Source: Mycolicibacter kumamotonensis (GTDB lineage Bacteria; Actinomycetota; Actinomycetes; Mycobacteriales; Mycobacteriaceae). From it: a DNA stretch of 39,763 nt. A program made the position numbers and the translations under genes. Positions 23,210 to 31,170 of this stretch are shown here, one piece after another. Below the pieces are notes generated by a model. The model was not told where the DNA came from. It saw only the letters and a program-made list of their open reading frames with translations, and ran no database searches. Location of the stretch: NCBI RefSeq assembly GCF_002086285.1, contig NZ_MVHU01000039.1:1-39763 (forward strand), read 5' to 3'. Within the stretch, counting starts at the first letter, position 1. Each line of letters begins with the position of its first letter.

Positions 23210-23643
23210 GATTTCCTCCCTCGTCAAGATTCCCGAATTCTCTTGATATTCTGCAAGAGTAACACTCATGACGGCGTCCAACAATGGTTGGAGCGGCATT
23301 TTTCCCGCTTTGTATCATCGCGTGTCCGGGGAGTTCTAAATAATGGCTATTGCTCCTGTTTCAGCAGTTCACCAGCTGTTTACTGATCTACTGATCCACT
23401 GATTCACTGGTATCCGTATTTCATGAAATCATTGCCAATCCAGTCCGACCATGTCTTTTTGCGGAGGCACTGGTAATAGGCTGTGAATTGACTAGGACGG
23501 CATTTCGATTCCGAGGTCCGGGGCGCGACCCCGACCACCGCTGAGTTCACCATCCGTTGCTCCGGCGCTCACCCGCGACGGTTGACGGACTACGCTGGCG
23601 TGAGTACCAGGGCGAGGTTCCACCGCTACCGAAGGTCCACACG
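23210..23643. other. AT-rich divergent intergenic region
   Basis: A 434-nt interval visibly richer in A and T than the surrounding genes, with no credible ORF or tRNA. It holds a 16-bp inverted repeat TCCAAC-aatg-GTTGGA (23277-23292), a second weaker dyad AGCGG/CCGCT (23292-23309), and the 8-bp tandem repeat listed separately. It separates the His/Trp-tail gene (minus) from the small DNA-binding-like gene (plus). The composition suggests acquired DNA or a regulatory or centromere-like element. Confidence 0.6.
23382..23413 (+). repeat. Tandem 8-bp repeat (ACTGATYY, four copies)
   Basis: ACTGAT occurs at 23382, 23390 and 23398 with a fourth copy ACTGGT at 23406, giving an exact 8-bp period. 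Unspaced short direct repeats are typical binding arrays for ribbon-helix-helix or iteron-binding proteins. Confidence 0.6.
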
Positions 23644-23952
23644 ATGAGCACCGCCAGCGATCCCCTCAAGAACCGCAGTGTCCGCGTCACGCCCACCGGC
23701 TGGGCGCCGGCGCGCGAGCCGGGAATGAAGCCGACGGAGCCGATCCCGCTGCGTCAAACCCGAACCCGCCGCACCGTCGATCTGTCGCCGGCCCAACACC
23801 GCGGGCTGGATATGTGGCAGCGTGAGGCCGCCGACCGTGTGGGGTGCGCCCGGATCACCGGGCAGGAAGTGATGACGGCACTGATCGACCAGCTGCTGTC
23901 CGACCCGGACCTCTCGGCACAGATCATCCGGACCCTGCGATCCCGGCGGTGA
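23644..23952 (+). CDS. Small protein resembling plasmid-type partition/RHH proteins
   Basis: A 102-residue basic protein. The first half is unstructured and rich in Pro and Arg. The second half, from RRTVDLSPAQHRGLDMW to VMTALIDQLLSDPDLSAQII, has the layout of a strand followed by two helices seen in small actinobacterial partition or antitoxin-like DNA-binding proteins: TVDL could be the ribbon strand, and TGQEVMTALIDQLL the second helix. The ATG at 23644 is the first before this composition. No toxin or ParA gene lies next to it. The AT-rich stretch upstream carries an 8-bp tandem repeat, a possible binding array. The family assignment is tentative. Confidence 0.55.
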   Translation: MSTASDPLKNRSVRVTPTGWAPAREPGMKPTEPIPLRQTRTRRTVDLSPAQHRGLDMWQREAADRVGCARITGQEVMTALIDQLLSDPDLSAQIIRTLRSRR

Positions 23953-23954
23953 CA

Positions 23955-23969
23955 CCGCGGCGGCCGCGG
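23955..23969. terminator. GC hairpin between convergent genes
   Basis: CCGCG and CGCGG flank 5 nt, directly after the stop of the small DNA-binding-like gene and about 30 nt beyond the lipase-like gene stop on the other strand. It has no U-run. Confidence 0.4.
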
Positions 23970-24000
23970 GTTCCGCATTCCCCCTGATCGCCGGCGAACC

Positions 24001-25386
24001 TCACTCGGCCTGGATCGCCGCGCAGTTGGAGTTGGTCGGCAGACCGTTGAAGCGATCACTGACCCACGCCATGCTCCGCTCACCGTCGACGAACTGCGGC
24101 AGCAGGATGTTGATGTCCATCTTGTTCAGGAACGGAGGCTGCTCGTTGGTCCACAGTTCGACGTCAGCGCCCAACCGGCACCAGTCGCGCGCGGTGTCAC
24201 GAGCCGACGTGTAGGGCGCCAACGGGTCCCAACGGTTGTGCGAGATATACACCGGTCCTTTGGGTTTGATGTTTCCGACCCGCTGCGAGGCGAAGATCGT
24301 CTTGAGCGGCTCGGCCGAGGCGACCTCATTCAAGTCGTCCTTGAACCAGAACTGCAGGTGACGGAACGCGTAGTCGACGCCGCCCTGCACCAGGCAGGTG
24401 TGACCACTCCAGTCCAGCATCTGGACTCCCCGCGGAGTCAGCGCATCCCAAATCGCTTGCTCGGTCTCCGGATACGACGCCTGGATGCCGCGCAGCAGAT
24501 AACCGGCCAGCACCGCCAGGAAGTTGCCGTCGACCGAAGGGATCGCCTCGACCACGTTGGTCAGCGGCGCGTTGGCGTAGCTGCCCACGACGTTGAGTTC
24601 GGGCGCATAGGTCGGTGCCAGCTCGGCAGCCGACAACGACGCCTGCCCGCCGGACGCCCAGCCCCAGAACGCGACCGGTCCATGCGGATCCAGGGATGTG
24701 CCGGGCAGCGTCTGAGCCGCACGGGCGGCGTCGATCAGCGCCGTTCCGGCCGCGACCCGGTTCAAGAACTGAGGCGACTGCGGGCCGTGGGTGCCCAGCC
24801 CGACCCCGTCGGTCACCACGATGGCGAAGCCGCGCGCCAGCAGCGTGGCGATGAAGCCCTCCTCGTAGTTGAACGTCAGGTCGAAACCTTGGGAGAAGTG
24901 GATGCCCTGGTCCAGCAGCCGCGACGGCGCGCACTGCTCACCGACCCCGTACGGGCCGGTCGCATACGCGATCAGGGGGCGCGGTCCGTTCCCTGGCCAA
25001 GGCACATCGGGTTCGATGTAGGCCCCGGTGACCGCGACCGGCTGCGCCTGCGAATCCGTGCCGCGGTACATGATTCGCGTTCCGGTGCCGACGAAGGCGC
25101 CCAGCTGACCAGATGGTTCCAGCACCAGCCGCAGCGGTTCGGTCCGGATCAGATCCCCCGGGTTCCCGGCCGGCAGCGGAGCCGGCGGCGTATAGAACGC
25201 TTCGTATCTGATGTCGTCGGCGTTCGCCATCGGGTCAGCCACCAGAGCCAGCGAACCGGCGGCTACCAGGACAGCAAGCACCACCGTTGCCGCCCTGACC
25301 GCCGACGCCGCAGCGCTGCAGTCGCTGCGCGTCCGCCACCGAAGAGTCACCCCGGACAAGTCTTGACGATTCATCGAAAACCTCAT
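24001..25386 (-). CDS. Secreted LIP-family (PF03583) lipase homologue, probably non-catalytic
   Basis: A 461-residue exported protein of the secretory lipase family. Residues 20-50 form a long signal peptide (VVLAVLVAAGSLALVADPMA), and the fold markers are clear: IMYRGTDSQAQPVAVTG, ATGPYGVGEQCAPS, VYISHNRWDPLAP and the end AWVSDRFNGLPTNSNC. At the nucleophile elbow, where relatives read GYSxG, this protein reads GWASG (residues 242-246), so the Ser position is Ala. After the Asp in RWDPLAP no His occurs at all to the C-terminus. Two of three triad residues thus appear lost. The ATG at 25386 follows AGGAAGAG. A binding or structural role is possible. Confidence 0.85.
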   Translation of the reverse strand: MRFSMNRQDLSGVTLRWRTRSDCSAAASAVRAATVVLAVLVAAGSLALVADPMANADDIRYEAFYTPPAPLPAGNPGDLIRTEPLRLVLEPSGQLGAFVGTGTRIMYRGTDSQAQPVAVTGAYIEPDVPWPGNGPRPLIAYATGPYGVGEQCAPSRLLDQGIHFSQGFDLTFNYEEGFIATLLARGFAIVVTDGVGLGTHGPQSPQFLNRVAAGTALIDAARAAQTLPGTSLDPHGPVAFWGWASGGQASLSAAELAPTYAPELNVVGSYANAPLTNVVEAIPSVDGNFLAVLAGYLLRGIQASYPETEQAIWDALTPRGVQMLDWSGHTCLVQGGVDYAFRHLQFWFKDDLNEVASAEPLKTIFASQRVGNIKPKGPVYISHNRWDPLAPYTSARDTARDWCRLGADVELWTNEQPPFLNKMDINILLPQFVDGERSMAWVSDRFNGLPTNSNCAAIQAE

Positions 25387-25874
25387 TGGCTCTTCCTGTT
25401 TGGACGCTGTAACCACAGGTACGCACAAGCGCGTGAGACCACCGTGCGCCGGACGGTGATTCAAGGCGGAATGAAATTTCAGTCGACGCCGATACGCAAC
25501 AGGCCGCCGACGAGAGCGCACCGCTCACAGAGCTGTGGTCAGCGGCTTAGCATTTGATGACAATAAGCTCCAGTCCGAGCGAAACCTGGCGCATCGGCTT
25601 GTCTTTCGACAAGGCGAACGCGCCCGGCGGCGCTCCGCGGTGCCCACAGCGCGCGCCGGCGCGCGAAGCGCCACCCCCGACCGGCGACGACGCCCTGCCG
25701 GATTCGGCTCAGCTTGCTTTTTAGCGCATCAGACCGCTATAGGGGCTGCTCAGCATCGGTTCAGCCCGCGAGCTCGGCCGGCGCCGGGTGTTGTTCGGGA
25801 ACGGGCCCTCCGCGTTGTATCTCATGTCAGCGCCACACATCCGTTGTGCCACTTAGTTCCCCGAGGAGACCCCC
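25387..25874. other. Divergent intergenic region upstream of the sulfur operon
   Basis: A 488-nt gap between the lipase-like gene (minus) and the sulfone operon (plus). It contains an inverted repeat CTTGTC-tttc-GACAAG (25598-25613) and a perfect 16-bp palindrome CGCGCGCCGGCGCGCG (25650-25665). Since both neighbours are transcribed away from it, these are more likely operators than terminators. Open frames inside it lack protein-like composition. Confidence 0.5.
25714..25743 (+). promoter_or_regulatory. Candidate promoter of the sulfone/sulfonate operon
   Basis: TTGCTT (25714-25719) and TATAGG (25738-25743) are 18 bp apart, giving a leader of about 125 nt before the ATG at 25875. The Shine-Dalgarno sequence GAGGAG lies just ahead of that ATG. 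No known riboswitch core was recognised in the leader. Confidence 0.35.
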
Positions 25875-27089
25875 ATGACCGTCGTCACCGAGCGGCCGGC
25901 CGCCAGCGGCCAGACCCTCGCTCACGTGCTCGCCACCGCTAACCGGGTTGCCGAAGAGCTGCGCCAGACCGCGGCCGAGCGCGACAAGGCGAACGCGACC
26001 CCGCGCGCCGAGATCGAGCTGCTGCGATCCAACGATCTGCTGCAGATCCAGGAGCCGGTCGAGTACGGCGGATCCGGGCTTAACTTTGCCCAGGCCTCCC
26101 AGGTCACCCGGCGGATCGCCCGGGGCGACACCTCGATCGCCCACCTGCTCGGCTACCACTACGCCCAGACCCGCGTTGCCCAGCTGTTCGGCACGCACGC
26201 ACAGGCCGAAGCCCAGTCCCGCCGTAACGCCGCCGAGAAGTTGTTCTGGGGCGGCATCCAAAACCCGCGTGGCAGCTCAGGATTGGTCTTGACGCGTGAC
26301 GGTGACGGCTTCCGGCTCAACGGCAGCCGGACCTTCGCCAGCGGCGCCAGCACGGGCGACCAACTCTCGGTCACCGCGCTACTGGACGGGTCGCAGGTCT
26401 TCCTGTCCCTCGACGCCCGCGGCGGACGACAGGGCTTCACCTTCCTCGACGACTGGGACAACATCGGTCAGCGTCTTACCGACTCCGGCGGGGTCCGGGT
26501 CGTCGATGCCCGAATCGAACATCACGAGGTACTCGGTGAGGAGCCGTTCATCGGTGGCATCCTCACGCCGTACCAGACGTTGATCACCCCGCACTGGCAG
26601 CTGGCCTTCGTCAACTTCTACGTCGGCACCGCCGAGGGCGCGCTCACCGAGGCATTGGCGTGGACCAGGGAGAAGGCCACGCCGTGGGAGTCCTCGGGCG
26701 TCGAGCGTGCCACTGACGATCCCTACATCCTGCAGACCGTCGGGCAGCTGGTCAGTCAGGTTCGCGCCGCAGCACTGTTGGCCGACCGCGCCGGTGAGGC
26801 ATTGCAAGAGGCCGTCGACATCGGTCCCGCATTGACCGAGGACCAGCGCGCCGAAGCCGCGATCGCCGTGTACGAAGCGAAGTATCTGTCCACCGAGGTC
26901 GGCCTGCAGGCCGCCAGCCGGCTGTTCGAGATCCAGGGCGCCCGCGCCACCACCAGTGCCTACGGCTTCGACCGGCATTGGCGCAACCTGCGTACGCACA
27001 CCCTGCACGACCCGGTCGCCTACAAGGCGCGCGAGGTCGGTGACTGGGTGCTCAACCACCGGCACCCCGAGTTCTCGCTCTACCGCTGA
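25875..27089 (+). CDS. Acyl-CoA-dehydrogenase-fold flavin monooxygenase (MsuC/SfnB/DszC-like)
   Basis: A 404-residue protein with the acyl-CoA dehydrogenase fold but placed among sulfur monooxygenases. It contains EYGGSGLNFAQASQVTRRIA, the flavin-side FWGGIQNPRGS and RTFASGASTGDQ blocks, and the C-terminal signature FDRHWRNLRTHTLHDP shared with DszC, SfnB and MsuC. In a sulfone operon its most likely job is MsuC-like oxidation of methanesulfinate to methanesulfonate with reduced flavin and O2. The ATG follows GAGGAG. Its stop overlaps the next start by one base (TGATG). Substrate assignment is inference from context. Confidence 0.82.
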   Translation: MTVVTERPAASGQTLAHVLATANRVAEELRQTAAERDKANATPRAEIELLRSNDLLQIQEPVEYGGSGLNFAQASQVTRRIARGDTSIAHLLGYHYAQTRVAQLFGTHAQAEAQSRRNAAEKLFWGGIQNPRGSSGLVLTRDGDGFRLNGSRTFASGASTGDQLSVTALLDGSQVFLSLDARGGRQGFTFLDDWDNIGQRLTDSGGVRVVDARIEHHEVLGEEPFIGGILTPYQTLITPHWQLAFVNFYVGTAEGALTEALAWTREKATPWESSGVERATDDPYILQTVGQLVSQVRAAALLADRAGEALQEAVDIGPALTEDQRAEAAIAVYEAKYLSTEVGLQAASRLFEIQGARATTSAYGFDRHWRNLRTHTLHDPVAYKAREVGDWVLNHRHPEFSLYR

Positions 27090-28231
27090 TGGCCATCACA
27101 CTGCACTGGTTCCTGCCCACCAACGGCGATTCCCGCAGCGACCTGAGTCTGGGCAACGCCGTCGGTGCCGCAGGCAGCCGCGTGAATCCCTACGGCGCCG
27201 ACCGCGCCCCCGACCTGGACTACCTGCGTCTGGTCGCCGGAGCGGCGGAGCAGTTGGGATTCACCGGGGCGCTGACCCCGACCAGCAGCTGGTGCGAGGA
27301 CGCCTGGGTGTTCACCGCCGCGCTCAGCCAACTCACCACGCGGTTCAAGTTCCTGGTGGCCTTCCGTCCGGGCCTGAAGGCGCCGACGCTGGTAGCCCAG
27401 GCGGCGGCGACCTTCCAGCGGGTGTCGGGGGGCCGGCTACTGCTCAACGTCGTCACCGGCGGTGACGACGCCGAGCAGCGGCGGTTCGGCGACGACTTGG
27501 ACAAGGACGCGCGCTACGCCCGTGCCGCCGAGTTCCTCACCGTCTTCCGGCAGCTGTGGACCGGAGATCCGGTCACGTTCCGCGGCGAGCACCTCTTCGT
27601 CGAGGATGCGACCATCGTGCCCGCCGGGACCTGGCCGGAGATCTATCTCGGCGGATCCTCGGCCGCGGCTATCGATGTGGCGGCCGAGCACGCCGATGTC
27701 TACCTGACCTGGGGCGAACCACCCGCCCAGGTCGCCGACAAGCTCGACGCGGTGCGCCGGCGGGTCAAGGATGTCGGTTCGGCCCGGGTGGCCTCCGGCG
27801 AGCTGCGGTTCGGAATCCGGCTGCACGTGATCACCCGCCCCACCGCGGCCGAGGCGTGGGCCCAGGCCGACCGACTGCTGGCAGGCCTGCGCCCCGAGCA
27901 AATCCGGCGGGCCCAGCAGATCCAACAGAAGTCCGGGTCGGAGGGCCAGCGACGGATGACTGCGCTGCACGGCGGGCGGACCGACCAGCTCGAGGTGTCA
28001 CCGAACCTGTGGGCCGGTGTAGGCCTGGTCCGGGGCGGCGCCGGAACCGCACTGGTCGGTAGCCACGAGGAGGTCGCGGACCGCATCGAGGAGTACTACC
28101 AGCTGGGACTGGACGAGTTCGTCCTGTCCGGCTATCCGCACCTGGAAGAGGCGTTCTCGTTCGGAGAGGGCGTGGTGCCGATTCTGGCCGAGCGCGGCCT
28201 GCTCGAGAACCCCGTCACCGCATACACGTAA
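27089..28231 (+). CDS. ssuD: FMNH2-dependent alkanesulfonate monooxygenase (SsuD/MsuD)
   Basis: A 380-residue bacterial-luciferase-like enzyme that splits alkanesulfonates into aldehyde and sulfite with FMNH2 and O2. It follows E. coli SsuD closely: ITLHWFLPTNGDSR start, the conserved Cys in TSSWCEDAW, RLLLNVVTGGD, FGIRLHVI with the active-site Arg and His, the loop Arg in GLVRGGAGTALVG, and the late Tyr in SGYPHLEEA. It may prefer methanesulfonate (MsuD) given SfnG next door; SsuD and MsuD cannot be separated by eye. Translationally coupled to the preceding gene by TGATG. No flavin reductase or transporter is encoded in the operon. Confidence 0.92.
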   Translation: MAITLHWFLPTNGDSRSDLSLGNAVGAAGSRVNPYGADRAPDLDYLRLVAGAAEQLGFTGALTPTSSWCEDAWVFTAALSQLTTRFKFLVAFRPGLKAPTLVAQAAATFQRVSGGRLLLNVVTGGDDAEQRRFGDDLDKDARYARAAEFLTVFRQLWTGDPVTFRGEHLFVEDATIVPAGTWPEIYLGGSSAAAIDVAAEHADVYLTWGEPPAQVADKLDAVRRRVKDVGSARVASGELRFGIRLHVITRPTAAEAWAQADRLLAGLRPEQIRRAQQIQQKSGSEGQRRMTALHGGRTDQLEVSPNLWAGVGLVRGGAGTALVGSHEEVADRIEEYYQLGLDEFVLSGYPHLEEAFSFGEGVVPILAERGLLENPVTAYT

Positions 28232-28244
28232 GGAAGACAAGGCA

Positions 28245-29375
28245 ATGCCGACCAATGCCCCCACGCCGCTGAGCTTCGCCTACTGGGTTCCCAACGTCAG
28301 CGGTGGACTGGTCACCTCGACGATCGAGCAACGCACCGACTGGAGCTACGACTACAACGTCGCGCTGGCCCGGATCGCCGAGGAAGCCGGGTTCGAGTAC
28401 GCCCTGACTCAGGTCCGCTACACGGCGAGCTACAGCGCCCAATATCAGCACGAGTCAACCAGTTTCAGCCTGGCCCTGCTGCTAGCCACGCAGCGGCTCA
28501 AGGTGATCGCGGCGGTGCACCCAGGGATGTGGCAACCGGGAGTGCTGGCGAAGTGGCTGGCGACCGCCGACCACCTGTCCAACGGGCGGGTGGCGGTCAA
28601 CATCGTCAGCGGCTGGCTCAAGGACGAGTTCACCAAGCTCGGCGAACCGTGGCTCGAGCACGACGAACGCTACCGGCGCAGCGCTGAATTCATCCAGGCG
28701 CTGCGGGAGATCTGGACCAACGACCACGCCGAGCTGGCCGGTGACTTCTACCGTATCCGCGACTTCAATCTGCAGCCCAAACCGCTCTCCTGGGACGGCC
28801 GGCCCCACCCGGAGATCTTCCAGGGCGGCAACTCCACCGCGGCCCGCGACAACGGTGGCCGCCATTCGGACTGGTACTTCTCCAACGGCAACGACTTCGA
28901 CGGGGTCACCGCACAGTTGGCCGACCTGCGCCGGGTCGCGGCCGATGCCGGTCGCGCCGAGCCGCCCCGCTTCGGCCTCAACGGCTTCGTCATCGTGCGC
29001 GACACCGAAGCGGAGGCCAAAAAGGTACTGCGCGAGATCATCGCCAAAGCCGATGTTCGTGCGGTTGAGGGGTTCGGCGCGGCGGTGCGTCAGGCCGGCG
29101 CGTCGACCGCAGACCAGCGGGGCATGTGGGCGAACTCCAGCTTCGAAGACTTGGTGCAATACAACGACGGCTTCCGCACCCAGTTGATCGGCACCGCCGA
29201 ACAGGTCGCCGAGCGCATCGTCGCCTACCAGAAGCTGGGCGTGAATCTGATCTTGGCCGGGTTCCTGCACTTCCAAGACGAAGTCGAGGCGTTCGGCCGT
29301 AACGTGCTGCCGCTGGTGCGCGAACTGGAAGCACACGCCGGATCGGCGCCCGTACCCGAGCCGGCACTGCCGTGA
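28245..29375 (+). CDS. sfnG: Dimethylsulfone monooxygenase SfnG
   Basis: A 376-residue luciferase-like FMNH2-dependent monooxygenase. It starts with the SfnG hallmark SFAYWVPNVSGGLVTSTIEQ (residues 10-29) and has VHPGMWQPGVLAKWLATAD, GRVAVNIVSGWLKDEF and the phosphate-site block EIFQGGNSTAARDNGG. SfnG oxidises dimethylsulfone to methanesulfinate and formaldehyde. The ATG has AGGAAG upstream and lies 13 nt after ssuD. The stop overlaps the next GTG by 4 nt. It gives the operon its likely entry substrate, dimethylsulfone. Confidence 0.92.
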   Translation: MPTNAPTPLSFAYWVPNVSGGLVTSTIEQRTDWSYDYNVALARIAEEAGFEYALTQVRYTASYSAQYQHESTSFSLALLLATQRLKVIAAVHPGMWQPGVLAKWLATADHLSNGRVAVNIVSGWLKDEFTKLGEPWLEHDERYRRSAEFIQALREIWTNDHAELAGDFYRIRDFNLQPKPLSWDGRPHPEIFQGGNSTAARDNGGRHSDWYFSNGNDFDGVTAQLADLRRVAADAGRAEPPRFGLNGFVIVRDTEAEAKKVLREIIAKADVRAVEGFGAAVRQAGASTADQRGMWANSSFEDLVQYNDGFRTQLIGTAEQVAERIVAYQKLGVNLILAGFLHFQDEVEAFGRNVLPLVRELEAHAGSAPVPEPALP

Positions 29376-30577
29376 CGGCAGGCACCGCGGTGCGACTCGA
29401 CAGTCACGCCGACGCCGTCGCGGCCGCAAAGTCATTCGCCGACGCGGTACGCCCCGGCGCGGCCGACCGGGACCGGGCTGGGCGCGTTCCGCACACCGAG
29501 CTCGCCGATTTCGACCGCTCCGGACTGCCGGCGATCACCATCCCGGTCGCCGACGGCGGGTCCGGCCTGGGGCCGGTGACCCTGGCCGAGGTGATCACAA
29601 CGATCGCCGTCGCCGACCCGGCGTTGGCGCAGATCCCGCAGGGCCATTTCCTGGCGATCGACATCCTGCGCCTGCTGGGTACCGCCGACCAGCGCGGGAC
29701 GCTGCTGGGCGCGGTGACCGAGGGTGGGCGCATCGCACCGGTGCTGGCCGAGCGCGGCGGCAGCCACGCCCTCGACCTGAAGACCCGTCTGGTCGCCGAC
29801 GGGCCGGGCTGGCGCCTGGAGGGCGTCAAGTACTACAGCACCGGCGCCGTCACCGCACGCTGGCTCGCCGCCAGCGCGCTGGACCCCGACGGCCGGTTGG
29901 TGCTGGCACTGGTCGAACGCGGCACTGCGGGGGTGGCCATCGGCGAGGACTGGTCCGCGATGGGACAGCGGGCCACGGTCAGCGGCACAACAACTTTCGA
30001 CGGGGTGCGCGTCGATGCCGGCTTCGTTGTGCCGTACTGGACCGCGTTCACCGAGCCGCAGCTGCTCGGCGCGCGAACGCAATTGGTGCACGCGGCCATC
30101 GAAGCCGGGATCGCGCAGGGCGCGCTGGCCGACGCCGCGGAATTCATCCGGACCCGCAGCCGGCCGTTCGCCGAGGCGTACCGGGCCGGTCACGCACCGA
30201 CCGCCGCCGAGGACCCGAACATCCGGTTGCGGTTCGGCCGATTGGCCACCCGCACCCGCGCCGCGGCGCAGCTGCTGCGCTGGGCAGCCGACGTCCTCGA
30301 GGAGTTGGGCCTGGTCCCGGCCGGCCCCGACACCGCCGCACACGGGTCGATCACGGTCGCCCAGGCCAAGGCGTTCGCCAGCGAGGTGGCCGTCGACGTG
30401 TCCAGCGAGCTGTTCGCGCTGACCGGGGCCAGCGGAACCGACCTCAAGCACGGACTGGATCGGCATTGGCGCAACGCCCGCACCCACAGCGTGCACGATC
30501 CGGTGGATTGGAAGTACCACCACATCGGCGCATGGGAGCTGACCGCTGTCCGGCCACCCAATCACGCCCAGATCTGA
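29372..30577 (+). CDS. SfnB-like flavin monooxygenase (acyl-CoA dehydrogenase fold)
   Basis: A 401-residue protein paralogous to the first gene of the operon. It has the fold markers PVADGGSGLGPVTLAEVITT, KYYSTGAVTARWLAAS and the signature LDRHWRNARTHSVHDPVDWK. SfnB-family proteins occur beside SfnG and SsuD and are annotated as sulfur acquisition oxidoreductases; the reaction is poorly defined. The GTG start overlaps the sfnG stop (GTGA), showing coupling. It converges on the DUF1802 gene with an 8-nt gap. Whether it shares the methanesulfinate step with the first gene or handles another sulfur compound cannot be told. Confidence 0.82.
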   Translation: MTAGTAVRLDSHADAVAAAKSFADAVRPGAADRDRAGRVPHTELADFDRSGLPAITIPVADGGSGLGPVTLAEVITTIAVADPALAQIPQGHFLAIDILRLLGTADQRGTLLGAVTEGGRIAPVLAERGGSHALDLKTRLVADGPGWRLEGVKYYSTGAVTARWLAASALDPDGRLVLALVERGTAGVAIGEDWSAMGQRATVSGTTTFDGVRVDAGFVVPYWTAFTEPQLLGARTQLVHAAIEAGIAQGALADAAEFIRTRSRPFAEAYRAGHAPTAAEDPNIRLRFGRLATRTRAAAQLLRWAADVLEELGLVPAGPDTAAHGSITVAQAKAFASEVAVDVSSELFALTGASGTDLKHGLDRHWRNARTHSVHDPVDWKYHHIGAWELTAVRPPNHAQI

Positions 30578-30585
30578 CCCGCTTG

Positions 30586-31137
30586 TCAGCCGACGGTGTC
30601 GCGGACCCGGGCGGTCACCGCCTCGAGCTGTTCGGTGGTGAACACCGGGGCGCCCAGCTCCGGGTCGGCGATCGGTAGCCACACCCAACTGTTGCAGCCG
30701 GCAAAGTCGGGGCTGCGCGCCAACCGCACCGGTGCGGTCAGCGGGAACACCTGGACCACCAGGGCCGTCAGCCGGTGTTTGGGCCGGAAATCCAGCCGGT
30801 CGGCGCGAACCGACTCAGGCGTCCAGATGTGCAGGTCCGCGAGGTCATCCAGCGCGTCGGTCCGCTCGATGGGCAGCGCCGCAACGACTTTCGCCGCGGC
30901 CCGCACCAGCAGCTCGTCGGCGGTGGAATCGGCGGCCGCTGCCGCGAGCAGGTCACGGTGTTCGGGGCGGACCCGTTCGGCATGGCTGTGCGCCACCGTA
31001 GGGAACAACAGGAACTCCTCGGCGGTGACGTCGAAGCGCTTCTCGTGAATGCCGCCCTTGCGCAGCAAGATTCGCTGCCGACCGGCCAGCAGGGCCGAGA
31101 CGACGGCGCTCCACTCCTTCAACGCCATACCGCGCAT
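30586..31137 (-). CDS. DUF1802 family protein
   Basis: A 183-residue cytosolic protein of the DUF1802 family, function unknown. Family features: MALKEWSAVVSALLAGRQ at the start, ILLRKGGIHEKRF, then FLLFPTVAHSHAERVRPEH, a histidine-rich block in the position of a catalytic or ligand site, and HIWTPESV. Two starts are possible: the ATG at 31137, 7 nt after a TACCCT -10 box (leaderless), or the ATG at 31128 with GAGGGG upstream. The first is listed. It is divergent from echA16, with only 33 nt between start codons. Confidence 0.75.
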   Translation of the reverse strand: MRGMALKEWSAVVSALLAGRQRILLRKGGIHEKRFDVTAEEFLLFPTVAHSHAERVRPEHRDLLAAAAADSTADELLVRAAAKVVAALPIERTDALDDLADLHIWTPESVRADRLDFRPKHRLTALVVQVFPLTAPVRLARSPDFAGCNSWVWLPIADPELGAPVFTTEQLEAVTARVRDTVG

Positions 31138-31144
31138 TCCCCTC

Positions 31145-31164
31145 AGGGTAGTCGGGGTTACGGT
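31145..31164. promoter_or_regulatory. Back-to-back -10 boxes of the DUF1802 gene and echA16
   Basis: Minus-strand TACCCT (31145-31150) is 7 nt from the ATG at 31137. Plus-strand TACGGT (31159-31164) is 6 nt from the GTG at 31171. Only 8 bp separate them and both messages would be leaderless. Confidence 0.5.
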
Positions 31165-31170
31165 GAACCG

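Noticed and set aside
25535..25942. 135-codon frame in the gap before the sulfone operon
   Set aside because: Arg-rich, no homology, and it runs into the MsuC-like gene in another frame; no ribosome site.
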